Shown here: one piece after another, positions 8,025 to 17,073 of the stretch
How positions within the stretch are numbered: the first letter of the stretch is position 1
Layout of the letters: every line of letters starts with the position of its first letter
NCBI GenBank assembly: GCA_030550015.1
Contig: JAUQQG010000061.1
Span: 1 to 59,204 of the forward strand
Length of the DNA stretch: 59,204 nt
DNA from: a bacterium
GTDB lineage: Bacteria; Sysuimicrobiota; Sysuimicrobiia; Sysuimicrobiales; Thermofontiviventaceae
Direction: 5' to 3'
Translations under genes and position numbers: made by a program
The notes under the pieces: model-generated
What the model was told of the DNA's origin: nothing
Databases searched by the model: none
The model's input: only the letters and a program-made list of their open reading frames with translations

Positions 8025-9047
8025 TTACTGTTGAACGCTGAGGATGGCCTGTTGCACGAACCTCTGGTCGACAAGCCGCTCGAAGCTCGGTTTGAAGTCC
8101 CGGCTGAGAAGTCCATCGTCCACCAGGGATCGGACCACCGTTTCCACAGCCTCCGGAAGCACCCTGCCGTCGGCGGAGAGCCCGCTCAAATTCGCCCGGA
8201 TCACCTCCGGCGTCCACCCAAGCTCCTTGGGAAGAACGCCAGCGATGACCTCCGGCCGCAGGCGTTGTGCCCGCAACCACCGGAGGGTACGGACGAAAAC
8301 ATTCACGATTTCCTGTACCAGACGCGGCTCACGAACGATCACGTCCGCCCTGGTCAGGAGCCCGCTGCTAATGTAGGGGGCCCCATACAAGCGGACGGTT
8401 CCTTCCACCGTGCGCACGTCATAGAAGAGGCGCGCCGATCCTTCCGAAACTAAGGTCGTAACGAGAGGGTCTAGGTATACCATGGCATCCACTGCCCGCC
8501 GCTTCCAGGCAGCCAAGGCAGTGGATGGCCCGCCTACTGCGATGTACTGCGCCGCGTCGGGATTCGCCTTGAAATAGCGCAGGATGTGCCGCGCCTGCAT
8601 ATGAGTGGCAGAACCCAGGCTTGTCACTCCAATGCGCATTCCCTGGAGCTGGGTAGGTGTCTCGACGCGCACGTCAGGCTGCACGATCATCGCCATCGCC
8701 TGGGCGTTGAAGAAAGTGAGGAGGAACTTAAGATCCTTCCCTTTCTCCTGGGCCTTTACCACGTGTGTTAAGGTCACGGTGGCGAAGTCCACATCACCAG
8801 TAATCAGAGCCGTAGCCGCTTCTGTTCCCCCGCGGAAGTCTAGGAACCGTACTTGAATTCCTGTTCTCCTTGCGAGCTCCTGGAAGTACCTCAAGCCCTG
8901 GGCGACGTACACGGGGAGGTATCCCACCACAGCGGGCGGGCCGATGGCGATCTTCACCTCCTTCTTTGGAGCGGCAATGCCTGCTGGGACCGCGAGAAGC
9001 GCCAGTAAGAGGATGCTCCCGAACAGCACTGCCCGTGTCCTCCTCAT
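8025..9047 (-). CDS. ABC transporter substrate-binding protein, NitT/TauT (NMT1/SsuA-like)
   Basis: Periplasmic or lipid-anchored solute-binding protein of about 340 aa. Start ATG 9047 is set by an AAAGGAGG ribosome site and gives a clear signal peptide (LFGSILLLALLAVPAGIAA). The mature part follows the NMT1/SsuA pattern: IAIGPPAVVGYLPVYVAQG, FLDFRGGTEAATALITGDVD, then GSATHMQARHILRY. It matches the ATPase and permease encoded at 3.5-5.1 kb, from which it is separated by four enzyme genes. The ligand is probably an anionic substrate of this operon; it cannot be read from sequence. Confidence 0.9.
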   Translation of the reverse strand: MRRTRAVLFGSILLLALLAVPAGIAAPKKEVKIAIGPPAVVGYLPVYVAQGLRYFQELARRTGIQVRFLDFRGGTEAATALITGDVDFATVTLTHVVKAQEKGKDLKFLLTFFNAQAMAMIVQPDVRVETPTQLQGMRIGVTSLGSATHMQARHILRYFKANPDAAQYIAVGGPSTALAAWKRRAVDAMVYLDPLVTTLVSEGSARLFYDVRTVEGTVRLYGAPYISSGLLTRADVIVREPRLVQEIVNVFVRTLRWLRAQRLRPEVIAGVLPKELGWTPEVIRANLSGLSADGRVLPEAVETVVRSLVDDGLLSRDFKPSFERLVDQRFVQQAILSVQQ

Positions 9048-9162
9048 ACTTCTAGCCTCCTTTCGAGGCGAAAAGTATTTCACTCGCTCTAAGGCTACAG
9101 CTTCAAAAATTTTCCTTGACATTCACCGCAGGAGCTTACTCCTGACACCTCGCTCCTTTACT

Positions 9163-9909
9163 TTAGTAGCTACCTAAGCTCCGGCCGCCGCACACGTATA
9201 GGATCTGGCCCGTGATGTAGCTGGCCTCGTCGGAGGCGAAGAACAGCACTGCATGTGCAACATCGGCTGGCGTCCCGATCCGCCCCACGGGCACAGTCTG
9301 CAAAAGCTTCTCCTGGATCTCTTCCTTTAGGCTCCGAAAGAGCGGCGTGTCGATGAGCGCCGGTGCAATGCAGTTCACCGTGATCCCAAACTTGGCCAGC
9401 TCCAAGGCCAGGGTTCGGGTGAGGCTCACCACGCCGCCTTTGCTCGCAGCATAGTTCACCTGCCCAGGGTTCCCCAGCCACGCCCTTGAGGAGATGTTCA
9501 CAATCCGCCCATACTTCTGCTCCATCATGTGGGGGACGGCCGCTTGGCAGCAGAGGAAATGGGACTTGAGATTCACCCGCAGGACATCATCCCAGTCCTC
9601 CTCCGACATTTTTACCATCCAGCGATCCCGGGCGATCCCCACGTTGTTCACCAGGATGTCCACCCGGCCGAATCTCTCGATTGTCCGCCGAATCAGCTCT
9701 TCGGCACCTGCTTTCCAGCTCACATCGGCCACAACAGCCATGGCCTCACTGTTCTCTGCTTGGATCCCTGCAGCCACAGATTCCGCCTTCTCGGCAACGA
9801 TGTCGTTAACCACGACCTTGGCGCCCTCAGCCGCCAATCGCCTGGCAATACCCTCGCCAATTCCCTGACCTGCTCCAGTGACTACTGCCACACGTCCTTT
9901 CACTCCCAC
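9163..9909 (-). CDS. Short-chain dehydrogenase/reductase (FabG-like)
   Basis: NAD(P)-dependent SDR of about 248 aa. The nucleotide motif TGAGQGIGEG is near the N-terminus, followed by NNVGIARD. Catalytic Ser and Tyr-x-x-x-Lys are seen in NISSRAWLGNPGQVNYAASKGG. The GTG start at 9909 lies 7 bases after GGAGGG and gives the normal SDR N-terminus; an ATG at 9945 would add 12 unlike residues. Between a crotonase gene and the thiolase genes its likely role is 3-hydroxyacyl-CoA dehydrogenase, comparable with BbsC/BbsD or pimeloyl-CoA pathway enzymes. FabG-type 3-oxoacyl-ACP reductase activity is the alternative. Confidence 0.9.
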   Translation of the reverse strand: MGVKGRVAVVTGAGQGIGEGIARRLAAEGAKVVVNDIVAEKAESVAAGIQAENSEAMAVVADVSWKAGAEELIRRTIERFGRVDILVNNVGIARDRWMVKMSEEDWDDVLRVNLKSHFLCCQAAVPHMMEQKYGRIVNISSRAWLGNPGQVNYAASKGGVVSLTRTLALELAKFGITVNCIAPALIDTPLFRSLKEEIQEKLLQTVPVGRIGTPADVAHAVLFFASDEASYITGQILYVCGGRSLGSY

Positions 9910-10001
9910 GATAAATCCCTCCCGCTGTACTAGATTGCCGCCCATTGCGGCTTATTGCGTCAAATCATCATAGAATCATCTATGAGGTATCGGCGCCACA
10001 T

Positions 10002-10040
10002 ACGCAATAAACGCGATAAACGCAACAAACGCGATAAACG
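10002..10040. repeat. Tandem repeat, 9-bp unit ACGCRAYAA, with an inverted copy nearby
   Basis: Four consecutive 9-bp units (ACGCAATAA, ACGCGATAA, ACGCAACAA, ACGCGATAA) and a partial fifth, in the spacer between the crotonase stop and the SDR start. An inverted copy, TTATTGCGT, lies at 9952-9960, so the spacer can form a stem. A separate inverted repeat CATAG-N6-CTATG is also present. No gene is visible in the roughly 140-bp spacer. Confidence 0.65.
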
Positions 10041-10048
10041 TGGTCTGG

Positions 10049-10834
10049 TTATCTCCCTATAAAGTGCGGCTCCCGCTTTTCCAGGAACGCCTTGATCCCT
10101 TCCTTGCGATCCTCACTGTGCCGGAGGATAGCGTGACAGTTCTGCTCAAATGCTAGCCCCGTCTCCAGGTCCACGTCCTGGCTTAGGTTCACAGCCATCT
10201 TGATGTAGCGGATCGACAAGGGCGCTTTGTGCGCCATAGTCTGGGCTAGGGACTTCGCCTCCTCCAGGTAGCGATCCACGGGAGCGACTCTATTCACGAG
10301 CCCAATGCGATAGGCCTCCTGGGCGTCAATGCGCTCCCCCGTGAACATGAGTTCCTTGGCCTTGGCAGGGCCAACGAGCCGTGCCAGTCTTTGCGTCCCC
10401 CCTGCCCCGGGCATGCTCCCCACGTTTGCTTCGGGGAACCCAAACTTCGCTGCCTCCGAGGCAACCCGCAAATCACAGGCTAGGGCAAGCTCTAGCCCGC
10501 CTCCTAACGCATAGCCATGGATAGCGGCAATGAATGGCTTTCCGATGGTCTCGATACGGCGGAAGATGCGACGGACACGAATGGCCATGGGATCCTCGGC
10601 AACAGCCTCCTCATACTCCTGCATACGTGCCTTGAGATCAGCACCAACGCAGAAGGCTTTCTCGCCCGCCCCCGTAAGAATTACGGATCGCACCGTCCCA
10701 TCTCCCTCCACCTTGTCGAGGTACGTGTCGAGAAGGTCAAGCATCTCCACCGTCAGGGCGTTGAGTGCCTCGGGACGGTTGAGGGTGATGACTCCCACCG
10801 CCTCCTCCTGGGAATAGAGGACTGGTTCTCCCAT
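10049..10834 (-). CDS. Enoyl-CoA hydratase/isomerase (crotonase family)
   Basis: Crotonase of 261 aa, the standard length. Both catalytic glutamates are present: [10 protein letters not shown] and [20 protein letters not shown]. The oxyanion-hole motif [14 protein letters not shown] is intact. This makes it a likely syn-hydratase of 2-enoyl-CoA in beta-oxidation. It starts 4 bp after the CaiB/BaiF gene ends and precedes the SDR, so hydratase then dehydrogenase are encoded in pathway order. It would act on the same acyl-CoA as the DUF35-thiolase pair. Start ATG 10834. Confidence 0.92.
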   Translation of the reverse strand: MGEPVLYSQEEAVGVITLNRPEALNALTVEMLDLLDTYLDKVEGDGTVRSVILTGAGEKAFCVGADLKARMQEYEEAVAEDPMAIRVRRIFRRIETIGKPFIAAIHGYALGGGLELALACDLRVASEAAKFGFPEANVGSMPGAGGTQRLARLVGPAKAKELMFTGERIDAQEAYRIGLVNRVAPVDRYLEEAKSLAQTMAHKAPLSIRYIKMAVNLSQDVDLETGLAFEQNCHAILRHSEDRKEGIKAFLEKREPHFIGR

Positions 10835-10837
10835 GGT

Positions 10838-12070
10838 TCACACCTCCACGTTTGTTCTCCAGATGTGGATCACCCCGTTCCGAGCAAGCTCCTCGATCTC
10901 CACGTCGCTGAACCCTGCCTCCCGGAGAATCTCCAAAGTGTGCTCCCCCGGCAGAGGAGGAGGTCGCCGGATCGTACCTGGGGTCTCTGTAAGCTTGATG
11001 GGGATCCCCACGCTGGCGGCCGTCCCCATCTCAGGATGGAACAACTCCACGATCATCTCGTTTGTCCTGACCTGAAGCTGGGAGACCAGTTGCGGATAGT
11101 CCAGGATGGGACCGCAGAGAATATCCGCGTCCTCCAGGATGCGCACCCACTCGTTCGTCGTCCGTTGGCGGAAAATGGGCGCAAGCGTCTCCTGGAGCGC
11201 CCCACGGTTCCGCACCCGCCCCTCGTTGTCCTGGAACCGTGGGTCGTTGGCGAGGTCGGGACATCCCAGCACCTCGCACAACTTCCGCCACCGCTCCGGA
11301 GAATAAGCCGCCACCATAATATACCCGTCCTTCGTGGGGAAAGCCTCGTTCGGGGCTGCATAGGGCGCGGCGCTTCCCATGCGCTTCGGAGGTTCCCCGG
11401 ATGCGAGGTACATCGCGAGCGGAACGGTCTGAAATGCGAGGAGGGCATTGAGAAGGGCGAGGTCGACCTTCTGCCCCTTTTGGGTTCGCTCCCTTGCCAG
11501 GAGCGCGAGGAGGATCCCTATCGCAGCCAGGAACCCTCCCACCATGTCCGCAGCAGGAACTCCTACCTTGACAGGCGGCCCCTCCTCAGTCCCTGTCACG
11601 CTCATCAGCCCGCTCATCGCCTGGACGACCCCATCCACACCAGGTTTGTCCCGCCACGGTCCCTTCTGGCCGAACGCGGAGATCGCGCAGTAGACCAGCC
11701 TAGGGTTAATATCCAGTAACGTGCGATCGTCGATCCCCAGGCGGGCGGCCACTCCCGGGCGGAAGCTCTCCACGAACACGTCCGCGCCATGAACCAGGCG
11801 GTGGATCACCTCCCTCCCTCCTGGCCGTTTCAGGTCTACCACGATGCTGCGCTTGTTGCGGTTCATCCCCACATATGCAGCAGCAACGGCTTTGCCTGTC
11901 CCTCCCCTGAGACGAATAAACGGCGGCCCGAGACCTCTTCCCCAATCCCCTTCCGGGGGCTCGATCTTGATCACATCGGCGCCGAAGTCTCCCAGAAGCT
12001 GTGTGCACACAGGGCCAGCCGCTCCTTGGGTAAGGTCCAACACCCGGATGCCCTCCAGCACCTTCCCCAT
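10838..12070 (-). CDS. CaiB/BaiF-family (class III) CoA-transferase
   Basis: CoA-transferase of about 410 aa that moves CoA between carboxylic acids, usually from succinyl-CoA or an acyl-CoA. The catalytic aspartate is Asp146 in PGVDGVVQAMSG. Other family marks are VLDLTQGAAGP, FGADVIKIEPPEGD, NRNKRSIVVDL and ESFRPGVAARLG. I chose ATG 12070, preceded by AAGGGG; a GTG at 12100 lies in a tandem repeat. The family includes BbsEF for benzylsuccinate and enzymes for formate and carnitine. As the first enzyme after a Liv importer, it probably activates the imported acid. It does not have a second CaiB partner, so it would act as a homodimer. Confidence 0.9.
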   Translation of the reverse strand: MGKVLEGIRVLDLTQGAAGPVCTQLLGDFGADVIKIEPPEGDWGRGLGPPFIRLRGGTGKAVAAAYVGMNRNKRSIVVDLKRPGGREVIHRLVHGADVFVESFRPGVAARLGIDDRTLLDINPRLVYCAISAFGQKGPWRDKPGVDGVVQAMSGLMSVTGTEEGPPVKVGVPAADMVGGFLAAIGILLALLARERTQKGQKVDLALLNALLAFQTVPLAMYLASGEPPKRMGSAAPYAAPNEAFPTKDGYIMVAAYSPERWRKLCEVLGCPDLANDPRFQDNEGRVRNRGALQETLAPIFRQRTTNEWVRILEDADILCGPILDYPQLVSQLQVRTNEMIVELFHPEMGTAASVGIPIKLTETPGTIRRPPPLPGEHTLEILREAGFSDVEIEELARNGVIHIWRTNVEV

Positions 12071-12099
12071 CAGGGACCCCTTCCCATCCTGCGTAGTCA

Positions 12100-12139
12100 C
12101 GTGTTACCTTCTCACCCTGTCACTTTGTCACTTCATCAC
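12100..12139. repeat. Degenerate tandem repeat, 8-bp unit GTGACAAG (minus strand)
   Basis: Five consecutive minus-strand octamers: GTGATGAA, GTGACAAA, GTGACAGG, GTGAGAAG, GTAACACG. They begin inside the last codons of livF and run to just before the CaiB/BaiF gene. The livF stop codon lies within the second unit, so this is both coding and spacer. Confidence 0.55.
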
Positions 12140-12880
12140 AGTCAACTCCCTCGCTTGGCCCGCGTCCATTCCGAGGTACGCCGCCTGGACTTCCGGAACG
12201 TTCAGGAGCTCGCGGCCAAGGCCCTGTGTGGTAATGCGGCCAGTCTCCATGACGTAAGCCACGTCGGCGACGCGCAGGGCCTGCCGGGCGTTCTGCTCCA
12301 CCAGCAGGATGGTATACCCTTGGGCCCGCAGCTCCTCGACTACCCGGAAGAACTCCCGCACCAGGAGCGGAGCCAGCCCGAGCGAGGGCTCGTCCAGGAG
12401 CAAGAGCCTCGGGCGCGCCATCAACGCACGCCCAATGGCCACCATCTGTTGCTCGCCTCCAGACAGCGTCGCGGCCACCTGCCGCCGCCGCTCGCGCAGC
12501 CTGGGAAAGAGATCGTACACGCGCTCCAGATCCGCCTGGATAGCCCTCCATGGCTCCCTGCGCAAGCGCAGATAGGCTCCTAGCAAAAGATTGTCCTCCA
12601 CTCGCATGGAGCCAAACAGCTGCCGACGCTCGGGTACATGGACGATGCCGCACTCCACAATGCGCTCGGGAGGCCAACCTGTGATGACCTGCCCGTCGAA
12701 GGCCACCCGGCCGGATGTAGGACAAAGGAGCCCGGAGATGGCGCGCAGCAACGTGGTCTTCCCTGCGCCATTGGCCCCGATCACGGCGGCGACGCTCCCC
12801 GGAGGAACCGAAAGCGTCACCCCGTGGAGGACCTGCAAGCGCCCGTACCCAGCCTGGAGTTCTTGCACCTCAAGCAACAT
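12128..12880 (-). CDS. livF: Branched-chain-amino-acid-type ABC transporter ATPase LivF
   Basis: Second ATP-binding subunit of the first Liv-type importer, 250 aa. Walker A GANGAGKT, signature LSGGEQQM and Walker [14 protein letters not shown] are present, and the LivF-typical [17 protein letters not shown] is clear. Start ATG 12880 overlaps the end of livG by 11 bp. Members of this transporter class are often used for aromatic acids, and the surrounding catabolic genes support that here; the ligand itself is not determined by sequence. Confidence 0.94.
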   Translation of the reverse strand: MLLEVQELQAGYGRLQVLHGVTLSVPPGSVAAVIGANGAGKTTLLRAISGLLCPTSGRVAFDGQVITGWPPERIVECGIVHVPERRQLFGSMRVEDNLLLGAYLRLRREPWRAIQADLERVYDLFPRLRERRRQVAATLSGGEQQMVAIGRALMARPRLLLLDEPSLGLAPLLVREFFRVVEELRAQGYTILLVEQNARQALRVADVAYVMETGRITTQGLGRELLNVPEVQAAYLGMDAGQARELTVMK

Positions 12881-13643
12881 CGTCAGCCTCCCCCAGGTAC
12901 GCGGCGATCACCTGCGGGTCGCGCTGGACCTCTACTGGCGGCCCCTCCGCCAGCAGCATCCCGTGATCCAGCACAGCCACTTCATCAGCAAGCCCCATCA
13001 TCATCTGCATGTCGTGCTCGACCAGGAAGACGGTCACCCCTTCGTCCCGTATCTTGCGGATCAACTGGCTGACGGCAGCCTTCTCGGTGGGGTTCAGCCC
13101 AGCTCCAGGTTCGTCGAGGAGCAAAAGCTGTGGGGAGGTAGCCAGCGCCCGCGCCAGCTCCACCATCCGTTGGAGTCCAAAGGGCAAGCTGTCCACAGGT
13201 GTATCCGCCCACGCCGCGAGACCCAGCTTGTCCAGGAGAGCGCAAGCCCTCTCGCGCAGCGCGGCCTCGGTCCCCTTGATCCTCCTCGTGCGCGCGGCAG
13301 CGGCGAGCACCCCGCTTAGGGTATAGCGGTGTAGCCCCACAAGCACGTGCTCGAGGACGGTCATCCCAGGGAAAATCTGCACGTTCTGGAAGGTGCGGGA
13401 GATGCCCAGGTGCGCGATGCGGTATGGTGGAAGGCCAACGATGGACTGGCCCCGGAAGCGGATATCTCCTGCAGTAGGCACTAAGGTTCCCGCAATGAGG
13501 TTAAAGAGCGTGGTCTTCCCAGCCCCGTTGGGCCCGATGAGCCCTTTGATCTGCCCTGGGTGGATACAAAGCGTCACCTCCGCCAGGGCAACGAGCCCGT
13601 CGAAGGACTTGCTGACCTCACGCACCTCGAGGAGTGCGTCCAT
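12870..13643 (-). CDS. livG: Branched-chain-amino-acid-type ABC transporter ATPase LivG
   Basis: First ATP-binding subunit of the same importer, about 257 aa from ATG 13643, which overlaps the livM stop as TGATG after a GGGGGAG ribosome site. Walker [18 protein letters not shown], signature [16 protein letters not shown] (degenerate, as is common in LivG) and Walker [14 protein letters not shown] are visible. The C-terminal [16 protein letters not shown] is the LivG hallmark. Confidence 0.94.
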   Translation of the reverse strand: MDALLEVREVSKSFDGLVALAEVTLCIHPGQIKGLIGPNGAGKTTLFNLIAGTLVPTAGDIRFRGQSIVGLPPYRIAHLGISRTFQNVQIFPGMTVLEHVLVGLHRYTLSGVLAAAARTRRIKGTEAALRERACALLDKLGLAAWADTPVDSLPFGLQRMVELARALATSPQLLLLDEPGAGLNPTEKAAVSQLIRKIRDEGVTVFLVEHDMQMMMGLADEVAVLDHGMLLAEGPPVEVQRDPQVIAAYLGEADDVA

Positions 13644-14704
13644 CACCGCTCCCCCCACACTGGGCGCCTCCGGCGGCTACTGACGAGCCCGCCAGGCCAG
13701 AACATCATGATGAGCACAAGGAGCGCCCCGAAGATCACCGGCTCCATCTCGGCTGTCACCGCAGGAATAAGCCCCAGGACGTGGGTGCGCAACAGCTCCT
13801 GGATGAGCAGCACGGCCAGCACGCCTAAGGGAGCCCCCCAAATGCTGGCCATGCCGCCAATGGCGGACATGACTACGAGCTCGAGGGAGGGGACAAACCC
13901 AAAGGTGTCAGGCACCACCGCCGCCTGGAAGTGGGCATAGAGGCTCCCGGCCAGCGAGGCCAGGGATGCGCTCAACGCAAAAATCTGCGCCTTGAGCAGG
14001 GGAACCACGATCCCTACACTCTCCGCGGCTGCCTCGCTCCCGTGAATGGCCCGCAGTGCCCGCCCCACCGGGGAGTGGACGACGTTCAATCCCAAGACAA
14101 TCGTGGCAAGCGCTACCGCCCACACCAGGAAGTAGTACCGAGACTCTGGCCATAGGGCAAATGCCCCAAGGTGGAGTCGGGGGATATCCACAATGCCGTC
14201 AAAACCTCCTGTGAGGTTGAGCTGGGGGATCCCCAAATTCTCCCGCAAGACGATGTACACCATGATGCCGAGGCCCAACGTAGCCATGGCCAAGTAGTGG
14301 CCCCGCAACCGCAGGATCACCCACCCGATGAGGAAGCTAAACACTCCTACCAGGACGGCTGCACCCCCCATCACAAACCAGGGCCACCACCACGCCCTGG
14401 CTACAGCAGGAGAGATCCCCAGCACCGCCGCCTTGACGGTGAGGATGGCGGAGAAGTAGGCGCCCATCCCGTAAAAGGCCGCCTGGCCCAAGGAGACCTG
14501 GCCAGCATAGCCCATCAAGAGGTTGAGGCCGACGAGGATGATGGTGAAGATGCCTGCACGGATCAATAGGTCAATGGTGAGGAGCCCGCCGCTGATGCGC
14601 GCGATCGACACCCCTCCTGGCCTTCTGAGCTCTAGCCATCCCAGGAGGAGCACCACACCCACCGCACCGGCGAACGCCCAAGTATCTGGGGACCCCTTTC
14701 GCAT
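13643..14704 (-). CDS. livM: Branched-chain-amino-acid-type ABC transporter permease LivM
   Basis: Membrane permease of about 353 aa with eight or more hydrophobic segments. GLNLLMGYAGQVSLGQAAFYGMGAY is the LivM signature region, and RALRAIHGSEAAAESVGI is the cytoplasmic loop that contacts the ATPases. The start is the ATG at 14704, which overlaps the livH stop by one base (TGATG); a longer frame to 14821 would invade livH. Part of livK-H-M-G-F. Confidence 0.93.
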   Translation of the reverse strand: MRKGSPDTWAFAGAVGVVLLLGWLELRRPGGVSIARISGGLLTIDLLIRAGIFTIILVGLNLLMGYAGQVSLGQAAFYGMGAYFSAILTVKAAVLGISPAVARAWWWPWFVMGGAAVLVGVFSFLIGWVILRLRGHYLAMATLGLGIMVYIVLRENLGIPQLNLTGGFDGIVDIPRLHLGAFALWPESRYYFLVWAVALATIVLGLNVVHSPVGRALRAIHGSEAAAESVGIVVPLLKAQIFALSASLASLAGSLYAHFQAAVVPDTFGFVPSLELVVMSAIGGMASIWGAPLGVLAVLLIQELLRTHVLGLIPAVTAEMEPVIFGALLVLIMMFWPGGLVSSRRRRPVWGER

Positions 14705-15765
14705 CAGGAACCCCCCTCCCCCTTTCCCGCCAGGATGCCCTGGGGCCAGAAGAGCAACGAGAGGATGAGCATGAGGAAGGCAAACAGGTCCTTGAACCCC
14801 GCGAGGGTGACGCCTCCCCACAGGCTCTCCAAAATACCCAGGGCAATGCCGCCCACGACGGCGCCGGGAAAGCTCACGAGCCCTCCCATGATGGCCGCCA
14901 CAAATCCCTTCAAGCCCAGTTCCAGTCCCATGTCATAAGTGGGGCGGGTGGCCGGGCTCAGGACGATCCCGGCCACTGCCCCTAGCACGGCTGCCAATCC
15001 GAAGGCTAGCGTTGCCATCCGATCAACCCGGATCCCCATAAGCTGCGCTGCTATGCGGTTGACGGCGCAGGCCCGCATGGCCTTGCCCACCACAGTACGC
15101 TCAAAAAACAGCGCCAGAAGGACCAGCATCGCCACGGCAACCCCCCAGATCCAGAAGGTCTGGGCCTGGATGATAATGCTGCCCACCTCCACCAGACGGT
15201 CGACCATCTGGAGGGTGGTGAAGGCAGGAAGGACGTAGGGCCTCGGTCCCCAAGCGATGAGCGCAATCCCTTGGACGGAGATGTAAACCCCCACGGTGAT
15301 GATGATCCGGGTGAGCGCGGAGGCCTTCCGCGCAGGGTGTAGGGTCAGCCGGTGGATGGCCATCCCCACAGCCGCCACAAAGAGCACCGCCCCGAGCGCG
15401 GAAACCACCAAGCGAAAGACAGGGCTCCCAGAAAGGCTCCCGAATAGGGTGATGGTGAGCATGGGCCCGAGCATGACGAAGGCACCCTGGGCGAAGTTGA
15501 TGACACCGGTGACCCGGTACACCACCACGAACCCCAGGGCGACCAGGGCGTACACCGCCCCAATCTGCAATCCATCCACCAGGAGCTGGAGATAATCCGC
15601 CGCACCATAGCCAACCCGGTGCCCCATGCCCACGAGGAACAATCCCACAAGCACTATCACCGCCACCAGAGCTGCCTGTCGCCCAAAGCGCTGCAGGGAC
15701 GCCCGGGTTGGCCTCAGTAGGATCCCCCGGTCGCCTGTTGTCGTCTGCAGTCCCTGCTCGGACAT
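14704..15765 (-). CDS. livH: Branched-chain-amino-acid-type ABC transporter permease LivH
   Basis: Permease of 353 aa, longer than many LivH proteins because of about 40 extra N-terminal residues before the first membrane helix. YALVALGFVVVYRVTGVINFAQGAFVMLG is the LivH-typical region, followed by the coupling loop TVVGKAMRACAVNRIAAQLMGI. It follows livK by 3 bp. Start ATG 15765. Confidence 0.93.
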   Translation of the reverse strand: MSEQGLQTTTGDRGILLRPTRASLQRFGRQAALVAVIVLVGLFLVGMGHRVGYGAADYLQLLVDGLQIGAVYALVALGFVVVYRVTGVINFAQGAFVMLGPMLTITLFGSLSGSPVFRLVVSALGAVLFVAAVGMAIHRLTLHPARKASALTRIIITVGVYISVQGIALIAWGPRPYVLPAFTTLQMVDRLVEVGSIIIQAQTFWIWGVAVAMLVLLALFFERTVVGKAMRACAVNRIAAQLMGIRVDRMATLAFGLAAVLGAVAGIVLSPATRPTYDMGLELGLKGFVAAIMGGLVSFPGAVVGGIALGILESLWGGVTLAGFKDLFAFLMLILSLLFWPQGILAGKGEGGS

Positions 15766-15768
15766 GGC

Positions 15769-16989
15769 CTACTTCCACTGCTCGCGCGGCAGGATGACGA
15801 ACCTTCCTCCCCGGACGGTGACGATGACGAAGTCCTTGGGGTTGAACCCAAGGTGATCTTCAGGGCTCAGCGTCATCACCCCGTGAGTTCCCACGTAGTT
15901 CTTGATCTTGCCCTCCAGCGCCTCCCGCACAGCCTCGCGCACCCTGGCCAGGGGGAGACCGTCGGGCACTTCCCGTAGGGCCAGAAGAGCCCACTGAAGC
16001 GCATCATAGGCGTGCCCCGCGAAGGTGCTGATGGGATCCCCGCCCGTGATGCGCGTGTACTCTTGGATCAACTCCAGGTTGACGCGACGCACAGGGTCCG
16101 TGGCGGGGAGCTGGTCTGCGACCAAGATCTTGCCGCAGGGCATCACCGTCCCCTCTGCGGCCGCCCCCGCTGTGCGGATCAGATCAGGGCTGCACGCACC
16201 GTGCCCGTGCACGATTTTCCGCAGGCCCACCCTCCCGGCAACGGCCACGTTGATGACAGCAGCGGCAGGCGGGATAGACCCAATTACCACCGCCTTGCAC
16301 CCGCTCGCCCGCACCCGCGTGACCTGCGGAAACTCAGTGGCGAACCGGTCGAAGGAGTCGCCATACAAGATGCGGATCCCTACCTTGCCGAACTCCACCT
16401 TTGCGCTCTCGAAGGTGTCCTTCCCGTAGGCGGTATTTTCATAAAGGTGGCAGACCCCGGTGATGCCTATGGCCTTCAGGTACTCGGCCTGCTTGGCTGC
16501 AGAGTGCAAATTCTCGGGCACAGGCTTGAAGATCCACGGCCGCATGCGCTTGGTCTCGGGGTCCTCGATAATGGCGCGCGCCGAGGCCATGGAGATCATC
16601 GGAGTGCGCAGCTCGGTGGCGATGGGCACCATGGCGAGGCTCGGGCCACTGAGGGTGCCGGCCACGAGCACGTGGACCTGCTCCTGCTCGATGAGCCGCC
16701 GGGCCAAGCTGGCTGCGGTATCGGCACGGCTCTGGTCGTCGTTGATGAGGATCTGCACCTCGTGGCGTACACCGTCGGTGCCCACGATTCCGCCCTCGCG
16801 GTTGAGGCGCTCCTGCATCAAGCGCGCCACATCACGCTCCGGTTTCCCCAAGCTCGCCCCAGGACCGGTGATCGAGGCGATGAACCCGATCTTGTAGGGA
16901 GTACCCACTCGGGCAGGCCCCGCCCACAGCGGGACTGTCACAAGCAGCGTCGCCGCCAGGATCGCAGCTTTGATGCCTCGCGTACGCAT
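15769..16989 (-). CDS. livK: ABC transporter substrate-binding protein, Liv/AmtB-periplasmic type (LivK)
   Basis: Solute-binding protein of 406 aa with a type I periplasmic fold (Peripla_BP_6). An N-terminal signal peptide (IKAAILAATLLVTVPLWAGPA) is followed by GFIASITGPGASLGKPERDVARLMQERLN, RHEVQILINDDQSRADTAASLARRLI, and the GHAYDALQWALLAL element near the end. Start ATG 16989 follows GAGGGGGGTGG. It heads the leftmost operon; the 84-bp spacer from the TetR gene shows no strong promoter. The subfamily is frequently found with aromatic acid degradation. Confidence 0.93.
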   Translation of the reverse strand: MRTRGIKAAILAATLLVTVPLWAGPARVGTPYKIGFIASITGPGASLGKPERDVARLMQERLNREGGIVGTDGVRHEVQILINDDQSRADTAASLARRLIEQEQVHVLVAGTLSGPSLAMVPIATELRTPMISMASARAIIEDPETKRMRPWIFKPVPENLHSAAKQAEYLKAIGITGVCHLYENTAYGKDTFESAKVEFGKVGIRILYGDSFDRFATEFPQVTRVRASGCKAVVIGSIPPAAAVINVAVAGRVGLRKIVHGHGACSPDLIRTAGAAAEGTVMPCGKILVADQLPATDPVRRVNLELIQEYTRITGGDPISTFAGHAYDALQWALLALREVPDGLPLARVREAVREALEGKIKNYVGTHGVMTLSPEDHLGFNPKDFVIVTVRGGRFVILPREQWK

Positions 16990-17073
16990 TCATCCACCCC
17001 CCTCTGGATTTGATCGAAATAACGTGTTAAGGAGTCAGAAGTAACCGCGATCACGTGCTTGCTCCTCTGCCCC

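Noticed and set aside
9946-10048. CRISPR array in the crotonase-SDR spacer
   Set aside because: Units are 9 bp, contiguous and without spacers, and there are no cas genes.
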